Origin: Winogradskyella psychrotolerans RS-3
Lineage (GTDB): Bacteria; Bacteroidota; Bacteroidia; Flavobacteriales; Flavobacteriaceae
Direction of reading: 5' to 3'
Assembly (NCBI RefSeq): GCF_000427335.1
Contig: NZ_ATMR01000019.1
Location: 1-64,000 of the forward strand
DNA length: 64,000 nt
A program made the position numbers and the translations under genes. Of the stretch, positions 16,782 through 25,562 are shown one piece after another; the first letter of the stretch is position 1, and each line of letters starts with the position of its first letter. A model generated the notes under the pieces. It did no database searches. It was not told where the DNA came from and saw only the letters and a list, made by a program, of their open reading frames with translations.

Positions 16782-17573
16782 TTATTTTATAACAATCTCT
16801 TTATATCCTGAAGGAATATTAAACGGGAAACGCACTTCATCATTCAAAGATACCGATTTAAATTCCATAGTTATAGCAATTTGGTCTGCACCTTCAACCG
16901 CTATAATACTTATGTTTTCTGGTATAATTTGTTTCTTCACTTCCTGATACGATGCATAATCTACTTGAAGCATTCGTTTTTTTAGAATTTGTTGCATTTG
17001 TAAACTATCCATCTTAAAATGTGAAGGATTAATTAAATAAAATAACTCTATCAATGCATTCTGATCTTTTGGACTAACAGCATAAGAATTATTATTAACA
17101 AAAACTTGGTGAGGTGCGTCATTAAGATCATTAATCGCTTGACCTAAAAGGATGTTTTGCACTTTCATAAAATCGAGATCTATGCCAACAACATCACTTA
17201 GTAGTTTATAGTCTCCGTCAAAATATTCGTTATCTAATTTATTGTAGAATCTTACTTTATCTGGAGTAATCATCATACGTGCCATACCAATTGGAGCACT
17301 CAACCAAATCACTTTGTCTTTTTCCATTCTAAAGCTAAACGTATAACCTTGCTCACTAGCACCTTGTGTTAATTCTATTTTAACCCTAGCATTCATGGTT
17401 TTAAAATCAGCATCGCTCTTTTTGTGCTGTTTTATCACTTGCTTAGCCGAAAGCTTATCGCTAGCCACACCTGAGGCTATTACGCTTTTGGCAGAATTAC
17501 AACTAAAAGCTAAGACGAAAAATATAGCCGTGATTGTAACTTTTGGGTTGATATCTAATTGAAATACTTTCAT
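16782..17573 (-). CDS. DUF4292 lipoprotein
   Basis: A 263-residue lipoprotein with the lipobox L-A-F-S-C and Cys at residue 25. The body matches the DUF4292 type seen in Bacteroidota: an early M-N-A-R-V-K-I segment, W-L-S-A-P-I-G-M-A-R, and a beta-rich tail. The fold recalls outer-membrane lipoprotein carriers of the LolA/LolB kind, but this is a resemblance only. It starts 6 bases after the TPR gene ends and lies upstream of the EnvC-like gene, an order common in this group. The role is probably envelope assembly, by inference. Confidence 0.82.
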   Translation of the reverse strand: MKVFQLDINPKVTITAIFFVLAFSCNSAKSVIASGVASDKLSAKQVIKQHKKSDADFKTMNARVKIELTQGASEQGYTFSFRMEKDKVIWLSAPIGMARMMITPDKVRFYNKLDNEYFDGDYKLLSDVVGIDLDFMKVQNILLGQAINDLNDAPHQVFVNNNSYAVSPKDQNALIELFYLINPSHFKMDSLQMQQILKKRMLQVDYASYQEVKKQIIPENISIIAVEGADQIAITMEFKSVSLNDEVRFPFNIPSGYKEIVIK

Positions 17574-17579
17574 TGACTA

Positions 17580-18937
17580 TTACAGTTTTAAGGCTTTTGC
17601 CTTTTTAGCAAACGCTTCAGATTTGCTAATATTATTTAGGGCTTTGTAGGCAATACTTAGTTCAGAATAAAAATCGGCTTCCATATTAGGATTGTCAATT
17701 AAATAATCTAATCCCATTTCTAAATGATCAATAGCTTTTTTAGGTTCGCTCAGATTGTTATTAGCAACAGCATTTACTAAATATAAAATTGGCTGTGCAG
17801 GATATAATTCTAAAGCACGTTCGCTATCGACAATAACCGCATTATAATCCTTTATATCTAGTTGAAGCAGTAATACGTCCTTAATTAATTTGAAGTCATT
17901 AGAGCTTTGTTTTAAAGCTTCTTTAAAGTTTGATAACGCCTTGGCTTTGTCTCCTGCCTTTAAATAGTATTGTCCTAAATCGCTATGCGTTTGTGCATCT
18001 TTGTTGCCGTCTATAAGCGATGTAATATCAATAAGAACCGTTTCGTACTCAGGGTTACTAGCTACAAAGGCCACAAAATCCTTAAGAACTTTAGCCTTAG
18101 CGTCTGCATTTATTTCTGGACTTGTTAAAACGGTCTTCACAGAACTGATAGCATCATCCACCTTTTCATCTTGAAGATAAAACTTATACAACGCCAAATG
18201 CACAAACTTAGAATCTGGCTTAACTTTCAATAAATTCTGAGCCGCCTTATAAGCTTTTTTTTGATCTCCAGTTTGGCTGTATCTATAAATCAGCTTTAAG
18301 TGATTATCTTCATTACTAGGATTGTTGACAATACGTTGTTCTAAGTTTTCTATGCGATCATCGGCATTACCTGTGATACTATAAATATCATTTCGCATCC
18401 CGTCTCTAGATTCACTCAACCCATATTCCGCATCTAACTCGTCCAATAAATCCAAAGCGAGTTTGTACTTTTCTTCTCTTACATAAAGCGCTGCCAAATC
18501 TTCTTTATAATCCGGATGATATTTCACCAATTGCTTTATAGTTTTTAAAGCATTCTTAATATCATCTTGCTGAAAATACACATCGTAAAGCTCATCTAAA
18601 AACCAAACATTATCTGGCTGCATGCTTATAGCTTTTTTTAAATTCTCTTCAGCAGCTCCAAAGTTTTTAAGCTTATTATAGTTTTTACCGAGTTCAAAAT
18701 AAATAACTGGTTTTTTGCTATCGAGATTCAAACATTTTTGAAGCGCCTCTACAGCACGATCATAATTTTCAATGCCTTTTTGTTTTAAGGCTTCAAAGAA
18801 ATGCTCTTGAAATTCGTCTTCTACATTCCCCAAATCATCATCTGGTCGCTTATTAAAATCGACTTGGGCATAGGTAGTCTGCGGAACGATTATCATTCCG
18901 AAGAGAAAAATCAATATCAAAATCTTTTTTTATTCAC
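17580..18937 (-). CDS. tetratricopeptide repeat protein, start disrupted by homopolymer
   Basis: An exported TPR protein with about ten helical repeats over residues 30-450, such as the A-L-Q-K-C-L-N-L-D and A-I-S-M-Q-P-D-N units. As written, the frame opens only with TTG at 18920, giving a signal peptide without basic residues. Adding one A to the seven-base run at 18925-18931 would extend it to GTG at 18937 and yield M-N-K-K-K-I-L-I-L-I-F-L-F-G, a textbook signal sequence ending T-Y-A-Q. That start would overlap the upstream gene's stop by 8 bases. I therefore list the extended form. It probably acts as a protein-interaction scaffold in the periplasm. Confidence 0.8.
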
Positions 18938-19244
18938 TTTGTTCTTGCTTTAACAAGTCTTCAATCATTTCAAATTTATCTAACACCTCAAATTTTTCAC
19001 AAGACGCCTTCATTGTATCTCTAAAATGATTGGCTTCTTCTGGTAAATTGGCACCAGTAGTATCAAACGTATTTTTATCAGGCCATTGTGCATAAGCAAA
19101 GAAGTTTAGTGGATCTTTTTTGTGCAATCTTGATCCTAAACTTCCTTCGTATTTGTAAATCAATGTTGTTAACCCTTTCCAAGCTTCAATAAAGTTGTCT
19201 TCTTGATTGGGTTTTATTATGATGTTGTATAATACGATATACAT
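18930..19244 (-). CDS. small antibiotic-biosynthesis-monooxygenase-like (ABM fold) protein
   Basis: The frame is open from 19322, but Met27 at 19244 begins M-Y-I-V-L-Y-N, the natural first strand of the fold, so I place the start there (104 residues). The ABM-type ferredoxin-like barrel is suggested by F-I-E-A-W-K-G-L-T and G-S-L-G-S-R-L-H-K-K, and by F-F-A-Y-A-Q-W-P. Members range from heme-degrading and quinone-type monooxygenases to stress proteins; this sequence does not show which. It lies between the sugar nucleotidyltransferase and the TPR gene in the same direction. Confidence 0.75.
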   Translation of the reverse strand: MYIVLYNIIIKPNQEDNFIEAWKGLTTLIYKYEGSLGSRLHKKDPLNFFAYAQWPDKNTFDTTGANLPEEANHFRDTMKASCEKFEVLDKFEMIEDLLKQEQSE

Positions 19245-19348
19245 GATTGCTTGATTTATTAGATAGCTTTCAAAAGTTATTCCAAAAATAAGGTTCAAAA
19301 CAAAATTTGAACTAAAAATCATGAGATTAGCTTCGCTGAATCTTCGAT

Positions 19349-19366
19349 TTCCTGCCTACGCAGGAA
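19349..19366. repeat. dispersed palindromic repeat
   Basis: TTCCTGC-CTAC-GCAGGAA, with 7-base perfect arms, directly at the 3' end of the sugar nucleotidyltransferase gene (stop at 19369). It may serve as the terminator stem. Same family as 3747-3764, 20397-20414 and 20791-20810. Confidence 0.8.
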
Positions 19367-19368
19367 TT

Positions 19369-20388
19369 TTACTCAATTATAGTATAATCACCAATACTAA
19401 TCTTAGTAAACTCACCATTGTATTTAACGTGGTTACCAATCATAGCTTCGTCTAAATTAGCGTTTTTAATAGTCGTTTGGTTTTGTATTAAGCTATTTTT
19501 AACGGTTGAGTTTTCAATAACACAATCTTTTCCGATTGATACATGAGGTCCAACAGTTGTATTTCTCAAAACGGTTCCTTTTCCGATATAACAAGGCTCA
19601 ATAATTTTTGAGTTTTCTAAAACCACAGAATCATCAATTAATTGTTCTTCGTTATCTGCTTTTAAAAAGCCTAACATTCTAGCATTAGTTTCTAAAGTCA
19701 CTGCTTTGTTACCGCAATCCATCCACTCGTCAACGGTTCCTGTTTTAAAGATTCTTCCATCTGCCATCATGCGTTTAATACCATCATTAATTTGGTATTC
19801 TCCACCATTCATAACGTTTTCATCTAATACTTCTTGTAGTTTATCTTTTAACAACGCAACGTCTTTAAAATAATAAATACCTATCACAGCTTGATCACTT
19901 ACAAAGGTTTCAGGTTTCTCAACCAATTCAACAATGTTTTGGTCGTCATTTAGTTTTACAACTCCGTAGGCTTCAGGATTTGCAACACACTTTGTCCAAA
20001 TAACACTATCTGCTGTTGGATCTAAATCAAACTCCGCTCTAATCAACGTATCTGCATAAGCAATCACAGCAGGACCAGATAATGAAGGTTTAGCACTCAT
20101 TATAGCATGACCAGTTCCTAAGGGTTGATCTTGTCTGTAAATGGATGCTTTGGCACCTAAACCTTCAGCAAGTTCTGTTAAACTATCTACCACATCATCT
20201 CCAAAAAATGCTGGATCACCAAGAACGAAACCAATTTCTTCAATAGGTTGCTTTAAAACTTTAGCGATATCTTTAACTAAACGATGTACGATGGGTTGAC
20301 CTGCAACTGGAATAAGTGGTTTTGGTACGGTTAAACTATGTGGTCTTAGGCGAGATCCTCGGCCTGCCATTGGTACTATTATTTTCAT
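19369..20388 (-). CDS. sugar-1-phosphate nucleotidyltransferase with beta-helix tail
   Basis: A 339-residue cytosolic enzyme that makes an NDP-sugar from a sugar-1-phosphate and NTP. The N-terminal nucleotidyl-transferase fold starts with P-M-A-G-R-G-S-R-L-R-P and P-K-P-L-I-P-V-A-G. The catalytic metal Asp is in A-Y-A-D-T-L. A C-terminal hexapeptide left-handed beta-helix follows from about residue 255 (I-G-K-G-T-V-L, I-G-K-D-C-V-I). It resembles glucose-1-phosphate thymidylyl- and mannose-1-phosphate guanylyltransferases. The sugar is not decided by sequence, so no symbol is given. It sits with dut and a flippase in a cell-envelope cluster. Confidence 0.88.
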   Translation of the reverse strand: MKIIVPMAGRGSRLRPHSLTVPKPLIPVAGQPIVHRLVKDIAKVLKQPIEEIGFVLGDPAFFGDDVVDSLTELAEGLGAKASIYRQDQPLGTGHAIMSAKPSLSGPAVIAYADTLIRAEFDLDPTADSVIWTKCVANPEAYGVVKLNDDQNIVELVEKPETFVSDQAVIGIYYFKDVALLKDKLQEVLDENVMNGGEYQINDGIKRMMADGRIFKTGTVDEWMDCGNKAVTLETNARMLGFLKADNEEQLIDDSVVLENSKIIEPCYIGKGTVLRNTTVGPHVSIGKDCVIENSTVKNSLIQNQTTIKNANLDEAMIGNHVKYNGEFTKISIGDYTIIE

Positions 20389-20396
20389 ATCATATG

Positions 20397-20414
20397 CCTG
20401 CGAAAGCAGGTATC
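20397..20414. repeat. dispersed palindromic repeat
   Basis: CCTGC-GAAA-GCAGG followed by TATC. It is the exact reverse complement of the element at 3747-3764 and lies between the GIY-YIG gene and the sugar nucleotidyltransferase start. Confidence 0.8.
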
Positions 20415-20432
20415 TTTTTGTGGTTAAACATA

Positions 20433-20452
20433 ATTCCAGTGAAAACAGGAAT
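20433..20452. repeat. degenerate member of the palindromic repeat family
   Basis: ATTCC...GGAAT outer arms around AGTGAAAACA, ending 5 bases before the GIY-YIG stop codon. It is a decayed copy of the palindrome seen perfect at 20791-20810. Confidence 0.55.
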
Positions 20453-20456
20453 CTTT

Positions 20457-20774
20457 TTAATATTTCCTTAGTTTATTACAATTCAGGTTCCAGTTAGTAC
20501 TTATATCCGACCAACTAGGGTTCATTTCTTCTATTAATTCAATTTTCCAAACTCTTTTCCACCTTTTGAATTGTCTTTCTCGTTTTTCTGCTTCTTTTCC
20601 ATCTTCAAACTCTTCAAAATACATCAATTTATCACAATTATATTTTGCAGTAAATGATTTAGGGTAAACTTTTAACTTATGCTCTTTTACTCTTTCTTCA
20701 ATATTATTAGTTACTCCAATGTATAACACACCATCTCTTCTATTACTCATTATGTAAACATACCAATGGTCCAT
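20457..20774 (-). CDS. GIY-YIG nuclease family protein framed by palindromic repeats
   Basis: A 105-residue single-domain protein. The GIY-YIG core is Y-V-Y (5-7) and Y-I-G-V-T-N-N (18-24), with the conserved Arg 28 and an A-x-x-R-E motif at about 62-66 carrying the likely metal-binding Glu. It matches the small stand-alone GIY-YIG (UPF0213/UvrC N-domain) family common and multi-copy in Bacteroidota. Palindromic repeats sit 5 bases after its stop (20433-20452) and 17 bases before its start (20791-20810). The gene interrupts the envelope cluster between dut and the nucleotidyltransferase, which suggests it inserted as a unit. Its substrate is unknown. Confidence 0.9.
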   Translation of the reverse strand: MDHWYVYIMSNRRDGVLYIGVTNNIEERVKEHKLKVYPKSFTAKYNCDKLMYFEEFEDGKEAEKRERQFKRWKRVWKIELIEEMNPSWSDISTNWNLNCNKLRKY

Positions 20775-20790
20775 GCTTTTTTACTTTGAG

Positions 20791-20810
20791 ATTCCTGCGT
20801 ACGCAGGAAT
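20791..20810. repeat. perfect 20-base palindrome
   Basis: ATTCCTGCGTACGCAGGAAT is fully self-complementary. It lies between the dut stop (20814) and the GIY-YIG start (20774) and is the best-preserved copy of the dispersed repeat family in this window. Confidence 0.9.
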
Positions 20811-20813
20811 TGG

Positions 20814-21248
20814 TCACCTGACTCCCGTACTTCCAAAACCACCTTCTCCTCTATCGGTATCAGACAATTCAATAGAATCTACCCATTCGGCACGTTCGTG
20901 TTTTGCAATAACTAATTGTGCGATACGTTCACCACTGTTAATTGTAAAATTTTCGTTTGAGAGGTTGACTAAAATTACACCTATTTCCCCTCTATAATCG
21001 GCATCTATTGTTCCTGGTGCATTTAAAACAGTTATGCCTTGTTTTGCAGCTAACCCACTTCTTGGTCTTACTTGCGCTTCAATACCCACAGGTAATTCTA
21101 TGAATAAACCCGTACCAACAATACTGCGTTCTAGCGGTTTTAAAATTCTAGATTCAGATATGTTAGCCCGTAAATCCATACCAGCAGATGCAATAGTTTC
21201 GTAATGTGGTAAATCGTGATTTGACTTGTTGATTATTTTAATTTTCAT
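20814..21248 (-). CDS. dut: dUTP diphosphatase
   Basis: A 144-residue trimeric dUTPase that hydrolyses dUTP to dUMP and pyrophosphate. All five family motifs are present: A-G-M-D-L-R-A (motif 1), R-P-R-S-G-L-A (2), [11 protein letters not shown] (3, with the catalytic Asp and substrate-contacting Tyr), G-E-R-I-A-Q-L-V-I (4) and the C-terminal [10 protein letters not shown] (5). Length is normal. It follows the flippase gene by 33 bases in the same direction. Confidence 0.96.
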   Translation of the reverse strand: MKIKIINKSNHDLPHYETIASAGMDLRANISESRILKPLERSIVGTGLFIELPVGIEAQVRPRSGLAAKQGITVLNAPGTIDADYRGEIGVILVNLSNENFTINSGERIAQLVIAKHERAEWVDSIELSDTDRGEGGFGSTGVR

Positions 21249-21281
21249 GAAGTATAGTGTATTCGTTCTATAGATAACAAA

Positions 21282-22742
21282 TTAATTTCTTTTTAATAAA
21301 AGTGTCAATTCCTTTCTTTCAAGCTGAAAAACAAGGCTTAAAAATACGATTAATGCACCAATTCCTATAAAATAATTCCCTCTAAAAATATAGAAGTACA
21401 ACATAGAAAACATTGTGGATAGTCCAAAATACAGGACTATCTTCTTAAGGTTATAAGGAATTGGATAGAATTTTCTTCCATAGTAAAAGGACAACAACAT
21501 CATTATTAAATAGGCTGAAAGTGTTGCTATAGCTGAACCCTTAAAACCAATAATAGGAATTAACACATAATTTAATGCCAAGGTTGTAATCGCTCCAACT
21601 ATGGAAATATAAGCACCATACTTAGTCCGATCTGTAATTTTATACCATACTGAAAGGTTGTGATAGATCCCTAAACAAAAGTTAGCTAAGAGTATAAAAG
21701 GTACAATCCACATGGCTTCATAATAGGCTTCACTTCTAATAATATATGGTTTTATAACATCTGCAAAAACAACAACGGTTAGTAGAATCACAGAACCAAA
21801 AGCCACAAAGTACTCTAAAATTTTAGCATAGTTTTTTTGCGGATTTTCTGTTTTAGAATGGCTAAAAAAGTAAGGTTCTATCCCTAAACGAAAAGCTGTA
21901 GCAAACAAGGTCATAAATAAGGCTAGCTTGTAACAGGCTGAGTACATTCCAACTTGAGCATCCGCAATATCAGCTGGTAATAATTTTTCTAACAAAATAC
22001 GATCAAAGGTTTCATTGACTGAATATGCAATTCCTGCAATCAACACAGGCATAGCATAACGCATCATTTTTTTCCATAAAACGGCATCAAACGTCAGCTT
22101 GATTTTAGTGTAGAAAGGAAGTAATAACACAAGCGTTAATCCACTTGCAATTAAGTTAGAAATAAAGATGTAACTGATTTCAAAATCTGGTTTATAAATT
22201 TGATCTAAAACAGAATTACCTTCTGCTAAATCTTTTAAATACAGTAATAAGAAAACATTCAGGCCTAAATTAACCGCCACGTTTAATATCTTAAGAATTG
22301 CGTAGCGCATAGGTCTGGCAGTGGCCCGTAACCAAGCAAATGGAATGATGACTAAAGCATCTAAAAGTAAAATGATAAAAACTAAATTGAGATACTTAAG
22401 TTCTATATTGATGAGTGTTGAAATCTGATTTCTAAACAAAAAAGCAATTCCTAGTAACGCAAACGAGCTAAGTATTAATGAAATGGCAGAGGTGCTTGTT
22501 ACTTTGTCTTGATTGTCTTCTTTATTAAAAAATCTAAAAAATGCAGTTTCCATGCCATAGGCTAAAACCACATTAAACAATACGAAATATGCGAATATAA
22601 AGGATATACGACCATATTCTTCAACAGAAAGCACTGCGGGATCGGTATAAAGTGGCACTAAAATAAAACTCAACATTCTAGGTAGCACAGTCGCTAAGCC
22701 ATAAATAAATGTTTGTTTAAAAAGTGATTTGAATCCGCTCAA
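21282..22742 (-). CDS. polysaccharide flippase (Wzx/MATE-like)
   Basis: A membrane protein of about 486 residues with 12-14 hydrophobic helices, of the oligosaccharide flippase family. It would move a lipid-linked glycan or cell-wall intermediate across the inner membrane. The frame opens with TTG at 22766, but that codon lies inside a good -7 element (22764-22771). I therefore prefer the TTG at 22742, which gives M-S-G-F-K-S-L-F-K-Q-T-F-I-Y-G-L, the usual family N-terminus. It is the first gene of the dut/nucleotidyltransferase/EnvC cluster. It is distinct from the second flippase in the polysaccharide locus near 56 kb. Confidence 0.88.
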   Translation of the reverse strand: MSGFKSLFKQTFIYGLATVLPRMLSFILVPLYTDPAVLSVEEYGRISFIFAYFVLFNVVLAYGMETAFFRFFNKEDNQDKVTSTSAISLILSSFALLGIAFLFRNQISTLINIELKYLNLVFIILLLDALVIIPFAWLRATARPMRYAILKILNVAVNLGLNVFLLLYLKDLAEGNSVLDQIYKPDFEISYIFISNLIASGLTLVLLLPFYTKIKLTFDAVLWKKMMRYAMPVLIAGIAYSVNETFDRILLEKLLPADIADAQVGMYSACYKLALFMTLFATAFRLGIEPYFFSHSKTENPQKNYAKILEYFVAFGSVILLTVVVFADVIKPYIIRSEAYYEAMWIVPFILLANFCLGIYHNLSVWYKITDRTKYGAYISIVGAITTLALNYVLIPIIGFKGSAIATLSAYLIMMLLSFYYGRKFYPIPYNLKKIVLYFGLSTMFSMLYFYIFRGNYFIGIGALIVFLSLVFQLERKELTLLLKRN

Positions 22743-22763
22743 TTTAATCGTGTTAATTTGGCT

Positions 22764-22771
22764 CAAAAGTA
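22764..22771 (-). promoter_or_regulatory. -7 promoter element for the envelope cluster
   Basis: The minus strand reads TACTTTTG, an exact TANNTTTG match. It overlaps the first possible TTG codon of the flippase and so supports the downstream start at 22742. Confidence 0.55.
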
Positions 22772-22873
22772 TTGAAATATTATCAAAAGATTATCTATTT
22801 ACATACGTGATTACTACAACGCATCAAGATAGTAATAAAGTGTAGGATGTTACTTCAACTTTTGACCATAAAA

Positions 22874-22900
22874 AAAGTCTTACTTAATCAGTAAGACTTT
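22874..22900 (-). terminator. intrinsic terminator of lipoprotein gene
   Basis: Perfect 10-base arms AAAGTCTTAC / GTAAGACTTT with a 7-base loop. On the minus strand it is followed by a T-rich run. It lies just after the lipoprotein stop at 22922. Confidence 0.9.
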
Positions 22901-22921
22901 TATATATATTCTAAATAGCGT

Positions 22922-23449
22922 TTACTCCTTGTCTTCTTCTGTAAAGGCAACAACAGTTGAAGACGTAGCGTCGTTTATAGAAGGTGGGCCGTTTTCGTAA
23001 TATGTACCAGCAACTTCGTTAAGATTAGTAGTTTTGTAGTATTTTGTTTCTCCGTTTTCTATAAAACTAATTGCACACTCAGATTGCGATAAATCAAAAG
23101 GATAATCATTCGATTTTTCGGCAATTGTAAAGGTGTAATTTGGCGAATTGCTTTTTAGTATGGCAACATATTTATCGTTTTTTTGAACGAGTTTACCTTT
23201 TAGATTTCTAAAGTAAATACTATCAATTACAATATCATCACTTTTATTTACCACAGGTACAAAAACATTTATTCCAGTACCTCCAACTTTAAGGCCAGCA
23301 TACCATTCTTGAAAAACAATAGGTTCAACTTTAAACGTTGTGGATGATTCAAATTGAGAGGTTTCGACTTTTGAACTCGAGCACTGATAAGTGAACGAAA
23401 AGACAATAGCTAAGGCACTGACGTAGGACGCCTTTCTTAGTAGATTCAT
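22922..23449 (-). CDS. predicted lipoprotein of unknown function
   Basis: A 175-residue protein with a basic N-terminus, a hydrophobic segment and a Cys at residue 23 followed by three Ser (T-Y-Q-C-S-S-S), hence a probable lipoprotein. The mature part is beta-rich and contains P-V-V-N-K-S-D-D and the sequence K-Y-Y-K-T-T-N-L-N-E. It ends in an acidic tail. I do not recognise the family. It is a single-gene unit with its own terminator. Confidence 0.7.
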   Translation of the reverse strand: MNLLRKASYVSALAIVFSFTYQCSSSKVETSQFESSTTFKVEPIVFQEWYAGLKVGGTGINVFVPVVNKSDDIVIDSIYFRNLKGKLVQKNDKYVAILKSNSPNYTFTIAEKSNDYPFDLSQSECAISFIENGETKYYKTTNLNEVAGTYYENGPPSINDATSSTVVAFTEEDKE

Positions 23450-23613
23450 TTTTAATGTAGGTTAAGGTTTGGGGTGGCAATATAGAAAAAATAATGAAAT
23501 AACACCTTTTAAGGTTATAGTAATCAGATTAAAAGATATTTTTTGTAAGAAATATAATATGTTTTTAATTGAATTCTTAAGTAATCATTTTGAATACGTT
23601 TTTAGACCATTAT

Positions 23614-24167
23614 CTATTCCATAAGTTGTTTAATACTTAATAGCTCCTTTTGGATTTGCTTAAAAATTAAAACGACACCGACAGTAATAATGACAACTCC
23701 TGATACTCTAATGTAAGTATAAAACCCAATTGAAAGACTTGCTTCAAAAAATGGCATAAGCATGATAAAGCCAATTATATAACATAAAAGGATTACCGGT
23801 GTGAAAATATAATGTGTTCGAAGTCTCTTTTTATAATATGTTATAAACGTGTTTTTGAAACTCTGAGCGTCCTGAGGGTATTTAATTTGTTTTAGAGTAT
23901 TGATACTCTTAAACTCTATTCCGATTCTAATAATTAATCCAGCTATCATTAAGATTAAAGCTATTGCCGCTTTAAGTTCTAAATAAGCACTTACGTAGAA
24001 AAAGAAAAAACCAATACGCCCACAGTTACACCTAATACAATGCTAGTAATTTTCTGCCCCTTTTTTAACTGGTTCGCTTTTTTAATAATTTCTTCAGTAC
24101 CTTCTTTAGGGATCTGTATATCAGCCAAGTTTTCCCATTGTGATTTTATATCTTCAAAATTTTTCAT
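23614..24167 (-). CDS. four-helix membrane protein, probable anti-sigma partner, frameshifted
   Basis: ATG at 24167 overlaps the sigma gene's TGA (ATGA). It opens a frame of 58 residues (M-K-N-F-E-D-I-K-S-Q-W-E...) that stops at 23991, while the rest of the protein continues in another frame to 23614. One extra A in the run at 24005-24010 joins both into a 184-residue protein with a soluble N-terminus of about 40 residues and four transmembrane helices. The coupling to an ECF sigma gene suggests a membrane anti-sigma or sensor, but there is no recognised anti-sigma motif. As sequenced it is broken. Confidence 0.75.
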
Positions 24168-24649
24168 TGTTTAACGCATTTAGTTAATTCGTTTTTAATT
24201 CTGTGAATTCGCACCCTTATAGCCTCGTGCGTTAGACCCATAATTTCTGCAATCTCCTTTTGTTGCAAACCTTCCAGTTCAAGCAAAATGATCGCCTTAT
24301 TATCAACATTTAATTTATTAATACAAGCGTATAATTGTTTGAATTTGTCTTCTAGATTGTTTTTAGAATCATCTAATTTACTTTCTATATGACTTGGTAT
24401 CTCTGAAGAAAACATGCGTTTTTTACTATTCCGTATATGAACTAAACAGGTATTTACCGTAATTCTATAAATCCATGTAGAAAGGCTAGCGTCTTGTCTA
24501 AACGTTTTTAAGTTATCCCAAACCTTTATGAACACCTCTTGAGCCAAATCTTTAGCTTGTGGTTCGTTTCCGTTGCAATAGCCTAAGCACAACCGCATAA
24601 CTTTAGGATAATTATCGTCATATATATTCTTAAATTCCACGTGTTTCAA
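24164..24649 (-). CDS. RNA polymerase ECF-type sigma-70 factor
   Basis: A 161-residue alternative sigma factor. Region 2 (about 10-75) includes D-L-A-Q-E-V-F-I-K-V-W and T-W-I-Y-R-I-T-V-N-T-C. Region 4 (about 108-158) includes L-E-G-L-Q-Q-K-E-I-A-E-I-M-G-L and a helix-turn-helix ending R-V-R-I-H-R. The first usable start is TTG at 24649, two bases after the hydrolase stop, with no in-frame ATG upstream. It overlaps the next gene by the ATGA arrangement, so hydrolase, sigma factor and membrane protein form one operon. Confidence 0.9.
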   Translation of the reverse strand: MKHVEFKNIYDDNYPKVMRLCLGYCNGNEPQAKDLAQEVFIKVWDNLKTFRQDASLSTWIYRITVNTCLVHIRNSKKRMFSSEIPSHIESKLDDSKNNLEDKFKQLYACINKLNVDNKAIILLELEGLQQKEIAEIMGLTHEAIRVRIHRIKNELTKCVKQ

Positions 24650-24651
24650 TT

Positions 24652-25503
24652 CTAATTTAATTCCATTTTAATGGCTTCTAATAACCATTGTGGTTGATCA
24701 TACATTATAAAATGTGCGGATTCTTCTGCAAACTTAATTTTATAACTACCATGATTCTTGTATTGCTCTTGGTATGTTTTTTTGGCGGTTTCTAATCCAT
24801 AGGGCATTACTGCAGCAAGCACTAGAAGTGGAGTCGTTATTTTTGAAATATCAGTTCTCAAATCTAGTTTTAATAAATCGGTATAGCCATAAACATAAGT
24901 TTTTCTATCGGTTTCAACGATCCAATCCTTAATAGTTTCCTTCTTAGATTCATTAAGTACCATTCCCGATGCCATTTGAGTAGCCATAGCTTCAAAATTT
25001 TCATCGCTCATGTCTAATAACTGTTTGTTGTAAGGGTCATCATATACAATTGTTTTACTATCGAAATTAGGCATCATAAGCGCACCTATGGAAGGCAAAG
25101 CATCTACTGTTATAATAGTCTTTAGGTCTAAAGTCTTTTCAGTTCCCAACCATAAACTTAATGCACCACCCAAACTATGACCAATTAAAGTGATTTGTTT
25201 AAGATTGTTATCAAAAATATAAGTGATTATTTCTTCTTTAATTTTTGGTAACCAAGGGGTTGCAATGGCCGGTACATCTCCAAATCCTGCCAACGTAAAA
25301 ACATGACATTCATTTGTCTTAGAAAGCTCTGTAACCACATCATCCCAGACAGCACCAGGACAGCTAAAACCAGGAAATAATAAAATAGGATCCCCCTTTC
25401 CGCTAATATTAACGTCAAAAGATGTGTGTTGCGAGTACATAAATCCCGAAACCATAAAGGTTAGGATTAAAAGTCTGTTTTTTAAGTTTTTCATGATATT
25501 CAT
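24652..25503 (-). CDS. secreted alpha/beta hydrolase
   Basis: A 283-residue hydrolase with a signal peptide (about 1-25, ending M-Y-S-Q). The oxyanion-side motif is L-L-F-P-G-F-S-C-P-G, the nucleophile elbow is G-H-S-L-G-G with Ser near residue 110, and the catalytic His lies in S-A-H-F near residue 262. The family covers esterases, lipases and peptidases; the substrate is not evident. Periplasmic or extracellular location is predicted. It is the promoter-proximal gene of the operon with the ECF sigma factor two bases downstream, which suggests sigma-linked control. Confidence 0.87.
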   Translation of the reverse strand: MNIMKNLKNRLLILTFMVSGFMYSQHTSFDVNISGKGDPILLFPGFSCPGAVWDDVVTELSKTNECHVFTLAGFGDVPAIATPWLPKIKEEIITYIFDNNLKQITLIGHSLGGALSLWLGTEKTLDLKTIITVDALPSIGALMMPNFDSKTIVYDDPYNKQLLDMSDENFEAMATQMASGMVLNESKKETIKDWIVETDRKTYVYGYTDLLKLDLRTDISKITTPLLVLAAVMPYGLETAKKTYQEQYKNHGSYKIKFAEESAHFIMYDQPQWLLEAIKMELN

Positions 25504-25562
25504 TTTTAATTCGATTTTCCTTTTAGATACAAAATCTTAAAAATGTTACATGACGGCATAAA

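Noticed and set aside
19245..19322. Longer start of the monooxygenase-like protein at 19322
   Set aside because: The additional 26 residues are hydrophobic and do not fit the fold, while Met at 19244 begins the first strand.
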